From positions 248,001-312,000 of the forward strand of contig MU004241.1 in the NCBI GenBank assembly GCA_010405405.1: a stretch of DNA of 64,000 nucleotides, given 5' to 3'. The stretch is from Microthyrium microscopicum (taxonomy: Eukaryota; Ascomycota; Dothideomycetes; Microthyriales; Microthyriaceae). Positions 47,173 through 57,682 of the stretch are shown here, one piece after another; the first letter of the stretch is position 1; each line of letters opens with the position of its first letter. The position numbers and the translations under genes were made by a program. The notes beneath the pieces are model-generated. The model made no database searches. It worked only from the letters and a program-made list of their open reading frames with translations, and was not told where the DNA came from.

Positions 47173-48268
47173 AAGATTTATAGAAATCTTTCATTGAAGT
47201 TTCACTATCCTTTTCATCACCGCAAGCTTTTTCCGCGACTAGTACACCATTACTCTCAAAAATAAGTCTGAACGCTCACGACTTTGCGCTGTTACACCAT
47301 CAGCTCGTAGCAAGATTACTTGATAGTTGTGACCGAGTACTCTCGTCCAATATCATCTTGATCATATCTCAGTAGTCAAAAACGGGTTATTGATTCAGCG
47401 GTCACTCTGGAAAATCAGATAGTCATACTCAGTAATTTGAGAATCATGGCCAATGTGCGTGTTCCCGAGGGATTGCCATAAGCATGTGAAGTTACAAAAT
47501 CCATGCAGAGAATCATTGCGAGTGTAATCGAAAGAGGCGTGCCGGTACTGTGTGTGGTTGTTAAGCGCGTACTCTATAGGAATCAACCGAAAAACGCAAT
47601 ACATACAAGTGTCTGCAGGAAGTTCTTTTCGTAAACAACCATAATTGATTGTAGAACCAGCACATAATTCGTCGACATAGTGGTCGCACACGATCAATGA
47701 CAAGTAATCAACACGTCCAGGCGTATACAATTGATCGAGACTCTATAGCAGTCTCAGAAGAACAAGCCTAGAATTGGTTCAAGAATGCTGGCCGCCATGC
47801 CAATTTAATATAGGTCAACCAGGTTCAGCAGCGCGTTACGGTTCCCGTTTAGATCGAACGGGTCGTTGGTTGATCATTCACCGGGAGCTCTTCCAGGTAC
47901 CCTAATTACCCTCAATGGCATATTTCACCCTTGTATATCATTAGTGGAGGCATATACAATTATATATTACTTACGAAAACGACGCTTTAACAAGACCTGT
48001 TCGACCGGAGGGTTCTATTGTATAAGCTTAAGGATAATGTATCCATGTAGGTGAATGGAGTCTCAGGTTCAAATTAACCAACGAGCCTGTCATCTGAGCG
48101 TGAATTAGGGGGTCTAATGTCTATGCTTGTCGTATACTGGACTCGAGATGCTTCTTAGGTGGACAATATTATATACAGACTGGCACTCTGCATTTCCTTC
48201 CTTGAGCTGTCGCATTCTCACCCCGCCCAAGAAACTCCACGGCCATTCCCTCATTTCAATTCACAATC
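47173..48268. other. intergenic, 1.1 kb
   Basis: Holds the 3' UTR of the PHM-like gene and the promoter of the HsbA gene. No gene is supported. Confidence 0.4.
48170..48175 (+). promoter_or_regulatory. TATA-box candidate of HsbA gene
   Basis: TATATA inside ATATTATATACAG, 94 bp before the HsbA start codon. Position and sequence fit a core promoter of a strongly induced gene. Confidence 0.5.
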
Positions 48269-49069
48269 ATGAAGTTTTCAGTAATCATCGGCCTTCTCGG
48301 CTCGGTGGCATTAACCAATGCTGCCGCACTGGCGCCTATGGATATGACCACCATGCAGGTGGTCTTTGATCACATTTTCACGGGCCTAGACAAGCTGACC
48401 GAGGACACCCGCTCATACACTGGCGGTGCAGATGGAGTTAAGAAAATCGTATCAGACGCCAACGCCGTCCAAGCAACAGTCATGGACGGTATCAACAAAG
48501 TCAAGGCCAGCAAAGGAATGTACATCGTAGACATTGCGACAATCCTGGGACCAGTCGGCGTAATGGAAAGCCAAGTTCATGAGGCCGTGGATATCATCAA
48601 GTCGAAAAAGAAGGAACTCCAGGCCGCCAATGCCGACAAGGATATTTTGGGACTTCTTACGCAACTGCGAAGCAGTGCTGGTGGATTGGTTGATGTGATT
48701 CTTGCTGGTCTGCCATTGTCTTCAATCGTTGGCCTCGTTGCTCGACCTATCGCAAACACTATCCTCACACGCATCGACGAGGGCATCAAGGAATGGGGAG
48801 GTACTCCAGGTGCTGCTGCCAACCCACCAGTTGGTTCTGCACCAAAGGCGACTGCTGCTGCTGCACCAAAGGCAGCGGCCACACCAAAAGCATCAGGCAC
48901 CGCAGCAGCCCCCAAGGGCATCCTTGGAGGACTATTTGGCGGAAAAGGATCGGCTGCAAAGGCATCTCCGACACCACCAGCAGCGGCCGCACCACCAGCA
49001 GTGTCACCAGCAGCGGCACCAGCACCAGCAGGAATGGCAGGAATGGCAGGCCATGATCATGGGATGTAA
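48269..49069 (+). CDS. HsbA-domain cell-wall/secreted protein with Met/His tail
   Basis: Intronless, 266 aa. Signal peptide at residues 1-19 (MKFSVIIGLLGSVALTNAA). Residues about 25-180 form the helical hydrophobic-surface-binding protein A domain (LDKLTEDTRSYTGGADGVKK, DIATILGPVGVMESQVHEAV). HsbA proteins coat hydrophobic surfaces and help recruit hydrolases such as cutinase; relatives include cell-wall galactomannoproteins. The C-terminal 80 residues are Ala/Pro/Lys repeats (APKA, TPKA, PPAA), and the last residues GMAGMAGHDHGM are rich in Met and His, like copper-binding Mets motifs. The tail ends immediately at the stop with no GPI signal. Confidence 0.88.
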   Translation: MKFSVIIGLLGSVALTNAAALAPMDMTTMQVVFDHIFTGLDKLTEDTRSYTGGADGVKKIVSDANAVQATVMDGINKVKASKGMYIVDIATILGPVGVMESQVHEAVDIIKSKKKELQAANADKDILGLLTQLRSSAGGLVDVILAGLPLSSIVGLVARPIANTILTRIDEGIKEWGGTPGAAANPPVGSAPKATAAAAPKAAATPKASGTAAAPKGILGGLFGGKGSAAKASPTPPAAAAPPAVSPAAAPAPAGMAGMAGHDHGM

Positions 49070-49660
49070 ACTGTTCGGCAGCAAGCGCAAGAGCTGGAAT
49101 ATGGCTGAATAGTGGACACTGATACCCGCATGATCTATGTTACTGTAACTTAGCATATAGACTAGCACATTTACCACACTTCTGAACACCTCACCCTTCC
49201 AATATCAGTTTCAATTGTGATTTCTCTGGCATTGTCGTTCTTTAGCGAGGCAACGCAATTTTGCTGTGTTTTGTGTTTCTGGCTGAAGAATTAGGCTGGA
49301 AAGTGGAACACATAAATATCAAGTTTTCGTATGCTAAAGGTCTAGAAAAGGTCAGGTAGTGATAATTTGGCAATGGACCTGATGTTCTTACGATGAGTAG
49401 GGAGTTGGAGGATGGCATACAAGACCAAACAGAGACGCGACGATGGCTCAGGGGCAATGTAGAAGGATTGAGTATGCCTTCCTTAGCTCCATTCTATCGC
49501 CCCTATCATGACCCAGCTGCCAGCCACGCTAAACTTGACTTGTTATAACAGGGCGAAACCAAAACGCGACTTCACACCTTGGAGGAGAAGCATTGGTTCT
49601 CATTATTAGTGTTACCAGAGTCTATGCTAAGAGACCGCTGGAAGCTTGTGCTCAATTGCC
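49070..49660. other. intergenic, 0.6 kb
   Basis: Contains the HsbA 3' UTR and the promoter of the downstream hydrolase gene. No gene, repeat or RNA was recognised. Confidence 0.4.
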
Positions 49661-50903
49661 ATGCATAGCCTTCCAGAGCCTACGCTAAGCTTCACCATCC
49701 CTTCTTTACACGACGGCAAGTTTCTGGCATGTCGCATTTATCTTCCAAAGCGCGTCGCGCAGATACAAAGCACCAAGGTTGTTTGTAAATCGTCGCTCTG
49801 AGATTGCGGGCTAATGAACGTCGATCAGAAAGGAGCTATACTGGCGCATCCATATGCACCGCTAGGGGGATCCTTTGACGACCCTGTGGTATCCATTGTA
49901 GGATCGGAGATTCTAAATCATGATCGAATTCTCATGACATTCAATTTTCGGTACTATTAGAGAGCCGTTGCCTTACCTATGTATTGACTGTTCTAACAGA
50001 GGAGCAGGCGATTCTGAGGGTCGCACCAGCTGGACTGCTAAACCAGAGTGCTCGGATTATGCTTCCGTGGCCGGGTTCTTTATTCAATATCTGAGTCGTC
50101 TAGACTTTGAGCCAAAGATCAGCAAGAAACCGTCATTCAATGGTTCATTTGGGCCAGTTGATGTTATAATGGCTGGCTATTCTTATGGATCGATGATCGC
50201 GACTCGATGCCCAGCATTACCATCAATCTTGGCTCCATTCGGATCTTACCTTCCTGGCACATTCCCGGCTGAAGTATCTCTCAGAGCAGCTCATTTAGCC
50301 TCTGAGACTAACGAGGAATATCGCCAGGCCAGGAGCACAACTATACCCAACTCGAGGCAGTCGATAGACCATACCTTGTTGGTCGGTGGGGATGAAGGTA
50401 GCCCTCGCAAGAGTAAAGAGCATCGCAGAAGTATTGACATGCGCAAAAGTCTCGATGTGATGTCTAGACAGATGCACTTACACAAACATAGCCTTCGGAG
50501 TAAGCACAAAGACAAGCCCAAGTCGACGGCGATACCCGAGGTCAGCCAGGACTTTGATTTCCAAATCAAGTTGTCTTATTTACTGATATCGCCGCTTCTT
50601 CCGCCAATATCGACATTTACTGCTCTGTCGTTTCCATTTCACAATGACCATGATATTCACACAAAGAAGCTAACCACCAGCCCCACACTGGCAATCTTTG
50701 GTAGCAAAGACGTTTTCACTGCTTCAAAAAAGCTCAAACTGTGGGGAGAAGGACTTCAAAATGTAAACAGAACGTTTGAGTGGACTGAAGTTGATGGTGC
50801 TGGCCATTTTTGGCGAGAGAGCGGCACGGAAGAGGTGCTTATTGACCGAATTGGCAAATGGATCGCTAGTCTGGACATGACCAAATCAACCGCTTTATTT
50901 TGA
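49661..50903 (+). CDS. alpha/beta-hydrolase-fold protein
   Basis: Three exons (49661-49777, 49829-49950, 50000-50903), 380 aa. Splicing gives GAILAHPYAPLGGSFDDPVV and FNFRGAGDSEGRTSWTAKPE, the oxyanion and strand-4 region of a fungal family of cytosolic alpha/beta hydrolases. The nucleophile elbow is GYSYGS, an acid follows in FGSKDVFT, and the histidine is in DGAGHFW. A basic Ser/Lys/His-rich insert (about residues 180-260) sits between the lid and the last strands and is probably disordered. There is no signal peptide. Intron 1 has a weak donor (GTTGTT) but a good branch site (GGCTAATG) and acceptor. The substrate is unknown; peroxisomal or lipid esterase roles are guesses. Confidence 0.8.
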
Positions 50904-51391
50904 GAGATCAATTGGATTCAAAACATCACAGCCTTAAATTTTTTGGAACCCAGCAATGTCCCCATTGATTGAGACCAAAATGTTCAATTGGGAGTGTGCA
51001 TGTTCAAAGTGCCATCAAACATCTGGAAAGCACTCGGCAGGCATTCGGCACAAGTACAAAGGACACTGCTACTTCTTATCAAACGGAAGGTGCCAGTTCT
51101 TTGTTTGATTTCACAATACAACTTCAAGATTTCGTCTTATTTACAACGAATTACTCGTCCCCCAATTGCGCCATAATTCGCCATCGCCAGCCCTATGGTG
51201 TACCTGCATCTCAACAATGGATGGAGACACCAATATTCATCCACACCCTCATTATGGTCACTTGTATCCCTAACTACTCTTGAATTCCACAATCGCGAGA
51301 TACGCAATCATCCTTCGATTGCTACTATCGCCTACTGTTCAGGAATTCATTCTGGCCAGCCACTTCTCTCAACATCTACTTTCACCTAAAC
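50904..51391. other. intergenic, 0.5 kb
   Basis: No gene is supported. The last 100 bases are rich in CT and CAAC tracts, as expected for a 5' leader of the gene at 51392. Confidence 0.4.
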
Positions 51392-52197
51392 ATGGCACCA
51401 GAACTTCTCATCGACGCTCGCTACAAAACCGTAACGGAAACCATTTCAGCGAGTATTCAAAGCAAACCACCCTTGACTCTGGTTGAAGACCCTTCATTCG
51501 TACCAACCGACTTCCCAATCCTCCAGTTCCAACGAGGCGCATCTGAGCAAGTCAACACATTGCTAACGGAGCACGGCGTACCTTTTCGTCCATCACCTCT
51601 TCTCATCACTTCGCCATACAACCTACCAAACCATCACCTTGATTTAAATCGCCTGGATGATGTTCAAGACCGCGTGCTCACGCTAGCGCTGACATATCTT
51701 GCACCTATCCGAGATGACTACGCCACGGCCGCCTACGAAGAATCATTGAATTGGGACCACATTCGACTGCGCATCAAGCAACTGTCACGTGTCGCCGAAC
51801 AAGCATGGACAAGTCGCGTGTACTACGTTGTCATCTTTCGCTCAAAGCTAAAAGCTGACCACGACCGTCAACTCCTCTGGGATTTGGATCGCGAAAGCCA
51901 TCGTGAGGCTGTCCAGAGCGGTGGATTGCTGAAGTACTGGTTCGGCCAACACGACGACGAGGTTAGAAATCTTGCTACTTGTAAGTCTGGTCATGCATTG
52001 CACTCCTGGAGAGAAGCTAACATTTGGCAGGTGTTTGGCGGAATCGCGAAGATGCGAGAGCTGGTGGCACTGGTCCGTGGCACCAAAAGGCTCGCGCTGC
52101 AGGTCGGAAGCTTTACGATCGGATTGAGTTTTCAATCTGGCGGATGACTATTACCGATGATGCTGATTCCATCTCGTTTGGACCTTGGAGTGATTGA
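51392..52197 (+). CDS. conserved-looking hypothetical protein, two exons
   Basis: Function not recognised. Exons 51392-51980 and 52031-52197 are joined over a 50-nt intron (GTAAGT donor, AGCTAAC branch, GGCAG acceptor) and give 251 aa. The splice changes the frame and yields an orderly C-terminus (VWRNREDARAGGTGPWHQKA, then YDRIEFSIWRMTITDDADSI), which supports the model. The protein is soluble, with no signal peptide, no membrane helix and few cysteines. The middle contains LTLALTYLAPIRDDYATAAY and a helical stretch rich in charged residues. The order of features suggests a single compact domain plus C-terminal arm. It lies downstream of an alpha/beta hydrolase gene in the same direction. 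Confidence 0.7.
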
Positions 52198-52647
52198 ACG
52201 TGGCCAACCCTTGTGCTAATTCAGTGTCGTATCTGGACCATGATTGGCTCCTCATTTCTTCATAGGCAATTCCCATCGGCGACGACTCAGTGCGCAACAT
52301 ACATGGCGAACCAGCGGTAATGGTGTTCAAAGCCTATTTGTAGACTTACTTCCTACTTCCGCATTACAGCATAGCGAGCAGTCTTAACTTCATTAGAACC
52401 TACTAAAAGTCTAGAACCATTCATAGAGAATAGAAATTAAGTTATGCATTAACTATGTCTGTTCCTCTCCACAAGTCATATCCAAAGCATATAATCTGAC
52501 TACAAGAGTGACAAGACTGATGCATTCTCATCACTATCTAAGATCAATCACTCATTCTTTCAGTATATAAAGCTAGACCCTGCCCACCAGATCGCCCATA
52601 TTTCTTCGTTCCCACCAAAAATTGTTATCAACCAAGTAGCCAGACTC
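52198..52647. other. intergenic with TATA-type promoter at right end
   Basis: No gene is supported. The right end holds the TATA candidate for the small gene at 52648. Confidence 0.4.
52564..52572 (+). promoter_or_regulatory. TATA-box candidate (TATATAAAG)
   Basis: A near-consensus TATA element 76-84 bp before the ATG at 52648, followed by a CT-rich and CAA-rich leader. It supports transcription of the small open frame downstream. Confidence 0.6.
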
Positions 52648-52965
52648 ATGTGTATCGCAATCGGCTTCAGAAACGGAATTGGACCCCATAACGGGCGCAC
52701 ATTCATCCGCATAGCGGCTTTCTGCGACTCTCATAGGACTACTGGTCAGGCGTGCCAGCTGCGGTACTGCGATTTCTATGATACAGAGCTTGTTTATGAA
52801 GGCGAGGCCAGACCAGAGCAGGTGTCAACGAACGGCGCCCAGGGGGTACCAGAAAGCTCACAAGCAACAGAAGGCACTTCTTCATCCTCAGACTCAAGCT
52901 CGGATCCAGATATAATGACGAACGGCAATACAAACGGCTTTGTTCGTCTTCAGCATCGGGATTAA
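52648..52965 (+). CDS. small hypothetical protein, 105 aa
   Basis: Single-exon frame of 105 codons, not recognised. It has a good TATA box and a fungal-type leader, which argues that it is expressed. The N-terminal half (MCIAIGFRNGIGPHNGRTFI, then FCDSHRTTGQACQLRYCDFY) contains five or so Cys/His residues; the C-terminal half is Ser/Thr/Glu-rich and looks disordered (STNGAQGVPESSQATEGTSS). There is no classical signal peptide. It might be a lineage-specific protein in a region rich in secreted genes. Confidence 0.5.
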   Translation: MCIAIGFRNGIGPHNGRTFIRIAAFCDSHRTTGQACQLRYCDFYDTELVYEGEARPEQVSTNGAQGVPESSQATEGTSSSSDSSSDPDIMTNGNTNGFVRLQHRD

Positions 52966-53519
52966 GCATTGCGTAGTCTGTCTAGCAAATCATGACATTA
53001 TCGCCACCATATGACTCGCGTGAAGCCCTGCTAGAGGGAAGCATAACATACCTTGCGGCACAGCTGGATATAGGATTTCTGTAAGATGTCTAGCTAGCTT
53101 TATTAAAGAAGTACAATTGTGGAGAGCTTATGATTTGGATACTATTAATAAAACGAAATTGCGTCAACACAATGAGGCTCAAGTTAGATCGAACAGGCCA
53201 ATGAGCCCTTCGGTAGCTAAGTTGGAAAGAGGATCAATATATAGTTTTCAGAGTCTTTGTTCTCTACCTGGCCCTTGGGTTGATCAATTGTCAAATCGGA
53301 TCTATTCCCCACAGTGAATTATATTTCGGATAATCCGGTGCTCTGGGTTCAGAAAGGATGTTATGTCATATCATCAATGTCTATAGCATACATGAGAAAT
53401 ATTTTCGAAATCCGTAACTTCATTTTGCTGTGATTTTCTCACATATCAGCCTACCTTTGAACTCGTCGCCAGTGATATCGTTCTTTTTGCTTCATATTGA
53501 AGATATTCAGACAGCACAG
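52966..53519. other. intergenic, quercetinase upstream region
   Basis: About 550 bp, AT-rich, with no gene supported. No clear TATA box or copper-response element was found. Confidence 0.4.
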
Positions 53520-54992
53520 ATGAAGTCCAAAACTCTCAGTGGAGCTCTGCTCTCTGCGTTAAGCGTCACGGTAGCCAGTCAAGCCAACGATGCTTCTGGT
53601 GGACTTGTTGTGGATGTGGCCCCTCAGACTTTGAGGCCATATGTTATTCGGAATCTTCATGGCGCAACTGTGGCAGTGGGAGATCAGATATATCGCTTCC
53701 CAGTTACGGGCAATTCATCCGCTGGAGCTTTCACATTAATGCAGACGTAAGTAAATTTCCCACATGATCAATTCCAAGGTTCCTTCATAAGTATTCAAGC
53801 TTTATACTCTACTCGCAAGGTATCAATTGAGTGCTCAATGCAGATAATATTCTGCCAACCTTCTGTCTTATATATTGGTTTTGTTCTAACAGCTCTATAG
53901 AAATGCACCAGAGTCCGATCAATTAGGAGTGTTACCTCACTTACACAAGACGCATTATGAGAACTTCTACTGTTCCAAAGGTAGAGTTCAGGTCTGGGCT
54001 CAGAAGAACGAGACTGGTGAACAAGCTCGAGTTCTCACTCAGGGCGATTATGGTGGCGTGTAAGGCTTCCCAATTCGCAGCTTTGCATCCAGACATTCCT
54101 TCTCCCGACCCTTGACCTATGTCATTTAGATATTGCTGAAAGCATCAACACCATGATACTCTTGAAGTCGCATGCCACTTTCCAGTACTAACATCTTTGA
54201 GGCCTCAAAACACAATCCACACATTCCAAATGACCGACCCCGATACTCAACTCACTGGAGTCATCTCGCCTGGCGGGTTTGAAAAGCTGTTCTTTACTAT
54301 CGGCGACCCATCCTTCAAGACATCCACTGGAACTCCCTTTGTACCAGGGCCTGCTCCTCCAGGAATGGGTACGATATCACTTTATGATTTTGAGTTGTCG
54401 AAGCTAACAGTTACTAGACCCAGGCGCAAATCCTGGATTGATCGGAGCTCTCCAGCAACTAGATGTTTATGCGCAATTCCAGTACAATCCACGTCGTGAC
54501 TTTGTCAATGGCTCAGCCGGCAGTGGTGTCTGGCATAACGGCAAGAACACGCTTGCTCTCAACGAGAAGACCCCCAACTTCATTGCTAAGAACTACGGCC
54601 CCAAGTATCTGAATACTGAGAACGGCTATAAAGTTATTGCTCCGCTCGCAACTGGTAAACAAACCGGAAACAACTTCACCATGGGCACTATCACGATGAG
54701 CCCCAAATTGGCAAATCTTACCGAGAATCAGATCACACCATCTCAACATTTGGCTTTCCAAATCGAAGAAGGTCAATTGGTCGTTAATGTGAAGGGCCAG
54801 GTAGCCACTTTGATATTTGGTGATGTTGTTTTCGTCCCGAGCGGAACTCCTTTCTCGTACTTCGCGTCGGTGCCGTTCACCAAGTTCTTGTACGTCAGCG
54901 CTGGAGGAAATGGCTTGGATGCTCAGCTTCTACAAAAGAGTGCTCCTTGGAACTATACGACTTATCCCACATACGCGGGATATAAAGTGTGA
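53520..54992 (+). CDS. secreted quercetin 2,3-dioxygenase (bicupin)
   Basis: Opens the flavonol quercetin with oxygen, releasing CO, in a mononuclear copper site. Four exons (53520-53746, 53901-54059, 54202-54368, 54418-54992), 375 aa, introns 154, 142 and 49 nt. A signal peptide occupies about residues 1-20. The N-terminal cupin has VLPHLHKTHYENFYC with H89, H91 and E96, and H135 in NTIHTFQ. The intervals (H-x-H-x4-E, then 39 residues to the last His) equal those of the Aspergillus enzyme ligands H66, H68, E73 and H112. The second cupin starts near residue 190 (LDVYAQFQYNPRRDFVNG) and, as in the known enzymes, has no metal site. N-glycosylation sites (NSS, NGS, NFT) are present. It is convergent with a copper-transporter gene 115 bp away. 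Confidence 0.93.
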
Positions 54993-55107
54993 GGAGCTTG
55001 ATAGTTATTAATAAATCTCAAACTTGTACTCTCTCAGTGTATGAGTCTTCATTCCATTCATATTATCTTTCGAACCATCCATGATGAGTGCATTGAATCC
55101 TTTACTT

Positions 55108-55839
55108 TCAACCACAGCAGTAAGTGATCTCGCGGTCTTCTGCATTTTGTCCACCACTCAAAGGATACCAACTGAAAATGAAGGAGCCGATGAAAGCGCC
55201 AATGAATATGCAGATAATGATGTAACCGTTGTAGTACATGGCCAAAAGCATGATGATATAAGCCACTGCGAATTGGAGCATATGAAGTAGAGCTCGTATG
55301 GCTTGTTGCACGATGGTTGGTGTGGTTGATACAGCTGTTGGGCGGGTAGAAGCAGAGACAAACTTGCCGTCATCGCTGCCTTGAGTGACGGTTGGCATGT
55401 TGGCTGCGTGTTTTGTGGCAGAGCGAACAATGTAGCTGTCATACTCCTTTGACGCTCTTCGAAGTGCTTCAAGAACGATAACCAGCAGGATAGTTCCGAT
55501 GCAAGAGCCTGCGAACATGCCCTTGGACGTAATGTGCCAGCTTGACGATAGGAAACCTTGGAAGCGTCAGTATATTCGAGCTCTATTGCATAAATTGAGC
55601 TTTCGGATATGGACTTACAGGCATCAATGGTGTACCAATTCCACAACATCTAGTACAGCGTAAGGGGATATTCAGACTGGTCGCAGTCAGTTTCAACTTA
55701 CGGATATCTTGCACGCTGATGCGCCTCCCATACCTCCCATACCCTCCATACTCATTGCTGTTGAAGTTGTGGCAGCTGCAGCTGAAGCTGTCCCGGTTGT
55801 GCTCATGGCCATTGTCATGGTACTCGAGCCCATGTCCAT
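55108..55839 (-). CDS. Ctr-type high-affinity copper transporter
   Basis: Imports Cu(I) across plasma or vacuolar membranes as a trimer. Three exons: 55839-55702, 55649-55619 (31 nt) and 55556-55108, 205 aa, introns 52 and 62 nt. The N-terminus is Met-rich (MDMGSSTMTMAMSTT and MSMEGMGGMGG), followed by ACKISMLWNWYTIDACFLSS, the conserved juxtamembrane segment. TM1 is about GMFAGSCIGTILLVIVLEAL, TM2 includes HMLQFAVAYIIMLLAMYYNG, in which the ML-AM spacing can supply the MxxxM copper gate, and TM3 ends IFIGAFIGSFIFSWY with a GxxxG packing motif. The cytosolic loop of about 55 residues is Thr/Ser-rich and a terminal CC pair (ITYCCG) lies near the end. It resembles fungal Ctr2/Ctr3-like proteins. 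Confidence 0.93.
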
Positions 55840-57016
55840 TCTAAGAAGATAAGGGTTAAAGGAAAATTAATGTTGTTGGTATATTGAAGAGTTGATGGTG
55901 GTAAATGGTACTGGCGGGTCGACGTAAGCTAAATTGCGTTGTGGTGCCGCATAGGTGACCGTTTGCTCTTATTTATGCTTCTTCAATGCTTCCTCAAGCT
56001 GCGTGCAACCTGCATGGCTCCTTCTCGCTTGAGCAGGTTACTTCCCACATGAACATGATAATTGGCAGGCTCCTTCCTCATCCTCCAGATGTCGCTTCGT
56101 CTTGGCCAAAATGGAAGTCAGGTCACTCGTTTTCAGGTGCCCATAATTCCTCTAGAAATGCAAGAACAGCGAGCATGGCAGACATTTCACGAAATGTTGA
56201 GCTAGTTTGAGAATATTTCTTATGCAGAGGATGCAGGACTAGTGTAAAATCCAAGCATTGAGGAGCTTCCTGTCAGCACAGTTGGAACCAATCTCAACAG
56301 CCTCCTGCCTGGTTGGTTCCTGTCGAACAAGGATTAGGAGACGTCCTGAGCCTTTCAAGCACTCGGGATTTGCTATGAGCTAATTATTTATCTTGGCACC
56401 TCCCGATCATAGGGGCAAAACTCATTATGGTGTCTTCAATACCACTTCACGCGGTTATTTTCTTACTCGCGATCTTCGAAGCGGATGAAATCAGGATAAC
56501 CGACGGGTCAAAGCCAATTATTCGGTCGGTCAATCGGTTGACAGTCCAAAAATAAGAGCATCCTTCGCAGTGGCAAGGCAAACCAATGTACTCGGTGATT
56601 CGACTTGCGTAATCAGAGAGCAGTTATGTGATGAGCGCAACTCAATATTACATAACTGGAACAAACATGTTTGACGGTAATGGGATTAGATTGTTGCCAG
56701 AGGACGTCCTACTTCGAAACGGGCGTTATAATGTAATATTCCAGGCTTTTCATATTGTATTGCGAAAATCACGCTGAAATGAGTCGGAGCTTTTCAGAGA
56801 CATGACTGCTAAACCGTTTGCTGATTTGATCCTAGGGCGTCTTTCGTGAACCGATCTGGTTGTTTCATTTCTCGTGTCGTTGGAGAAGGCGCCGCAATGT
56901 GCTCATGTCTCTGTGCTTGTCTTGCGCCTGTCATAATGTAAAGACAATATGAGTGTATCGCTAGGAGAAGAGCCTTTCAACTGCCAATTTGAATATTCGG
57001 CCATCCATCTGACAGC
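55840..57016. other. intergenic, Ctr promoter region
   Basis: About 1.2 kb between the Ctr start codon and the CSL4 stop codon, both on the minus strand. It contains the Ctr promoter. No gene is supported. Confidence 0.4.
55962..55968 (+). promoter_or_regulatory. copper-response-like word upstream of Ctr gene
   Basis: TTTGCTC lies about 123 bp before the Ctr start codon, next to a TATA-like CATAAATAAG (minus strand, 55977-55968). Yeast Mac1 recognises TTTGC(T/G)CA and the Aspergillus counterpart TGTGCTCA. A second TGCTCA core is on the minus strand at 56035-56030. Orientation and number fit a copper-starvation promoter, but such short words occur by chance. Confidence 0.3.
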
Positions 57017-57682
57017 TCATATTGGTTTGGCAACTTTTCTCGCCTCTCGCAATCCTGTCTTTTCATCCAGAACCTCGCGCCAACTAACAGGCACGCATCC
57101 ATTGCCCGCTTCACTCCAAGCAATAACTACTCCATACTCGTTGCCAGCAGTGCTCAAATAATACCCACCTTGATCACCTAGGCTTATCACCACCGCGCGG
57201 ACCACATCACCAACACGGAAACAGTCTCCCAGCTTGACTTTGTCTTTTTCAGTGGCGCGCACATCTTGTGAGCGAATAATACCGCGGAACGAAGTCGCGA
57301 GCGCGCGTGGCTCAAGGGAACCTTCCGTTGGTGTTGACGAGACGTCAGAGTCTAAGCGTGGCAGAGCAGCTGCGCTGGGTGGTACTAAGGCATGAATCGA
57401 GCAGGTGGCCTGCTGGCGCTGGAGCGAGGTGACCTTAGCGTAGACTTGAGCGCCAACAGAAGGAAGAACAGGAGCGGTTTGACGAGATGCTGGACGAAGT
57501 ACAGACACAGATGTACTGCCTTTAGAACGCGTGGTGCTATTGAGAGATGATTTTGCAGTTGAGGCGCGACCTAGTACAGAAGCGGTGATTTGATTGTTCT
57601 GAATATGTGTACCTGGGCCGGGTGTTGCTTTGCCAGCCGGTACCAGTAATGCGCCAGGAAGGAGTATGTCAAGGTTCGACAT
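57017..57682 (-). CDS. CSL4: exosome cap subunit Csl4
   Basis: S1-domain cap protein of the RNA exosome, which degrades and processes RNA in nucleus and cytoplasm. Intronless, 221 aa from the ATG at 57682. The N-terminal strand domain reads ILLPGALLVPAGKATPGPGT, followed by a Ser-rich linker. The S1 domain runs from VGAQVYAKVTSLQRQQATC to VRAVVISLGDQGGYYLSTAG. The end GNGCVPVSWREVLDEKTGLR is characteristic of Csl4, with the zinc-site cysteines reduced as in other fungi. No break is seen. Confidence 0.92.
   Translation of the reverse strand: MSNLDILLPGALLVPAGKATPGPGTHIQNNQITASVLGRASTAKSSLNSTTRSKGSTSVSVLRPASRQTAPVLPSVGAQVYAKVTSLQRQQATCSIHALVPPSAAALPRLDSDVSSTPTEGSLEPRALATSFRGIIRSQDVRATEKDKVKLGDCFRVGDVVRAVVISLGDQGGYYLSTAGNEYGVVIAWSEAGNGCVPVSWREVLDEKTGLREARKVAKPI

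Noticed and set aside
48577-48921. Minus-strand frame opposite the HsbA gene
   Set aside because: Ala-rich mirror of the repeat tail; an antisense shadow.
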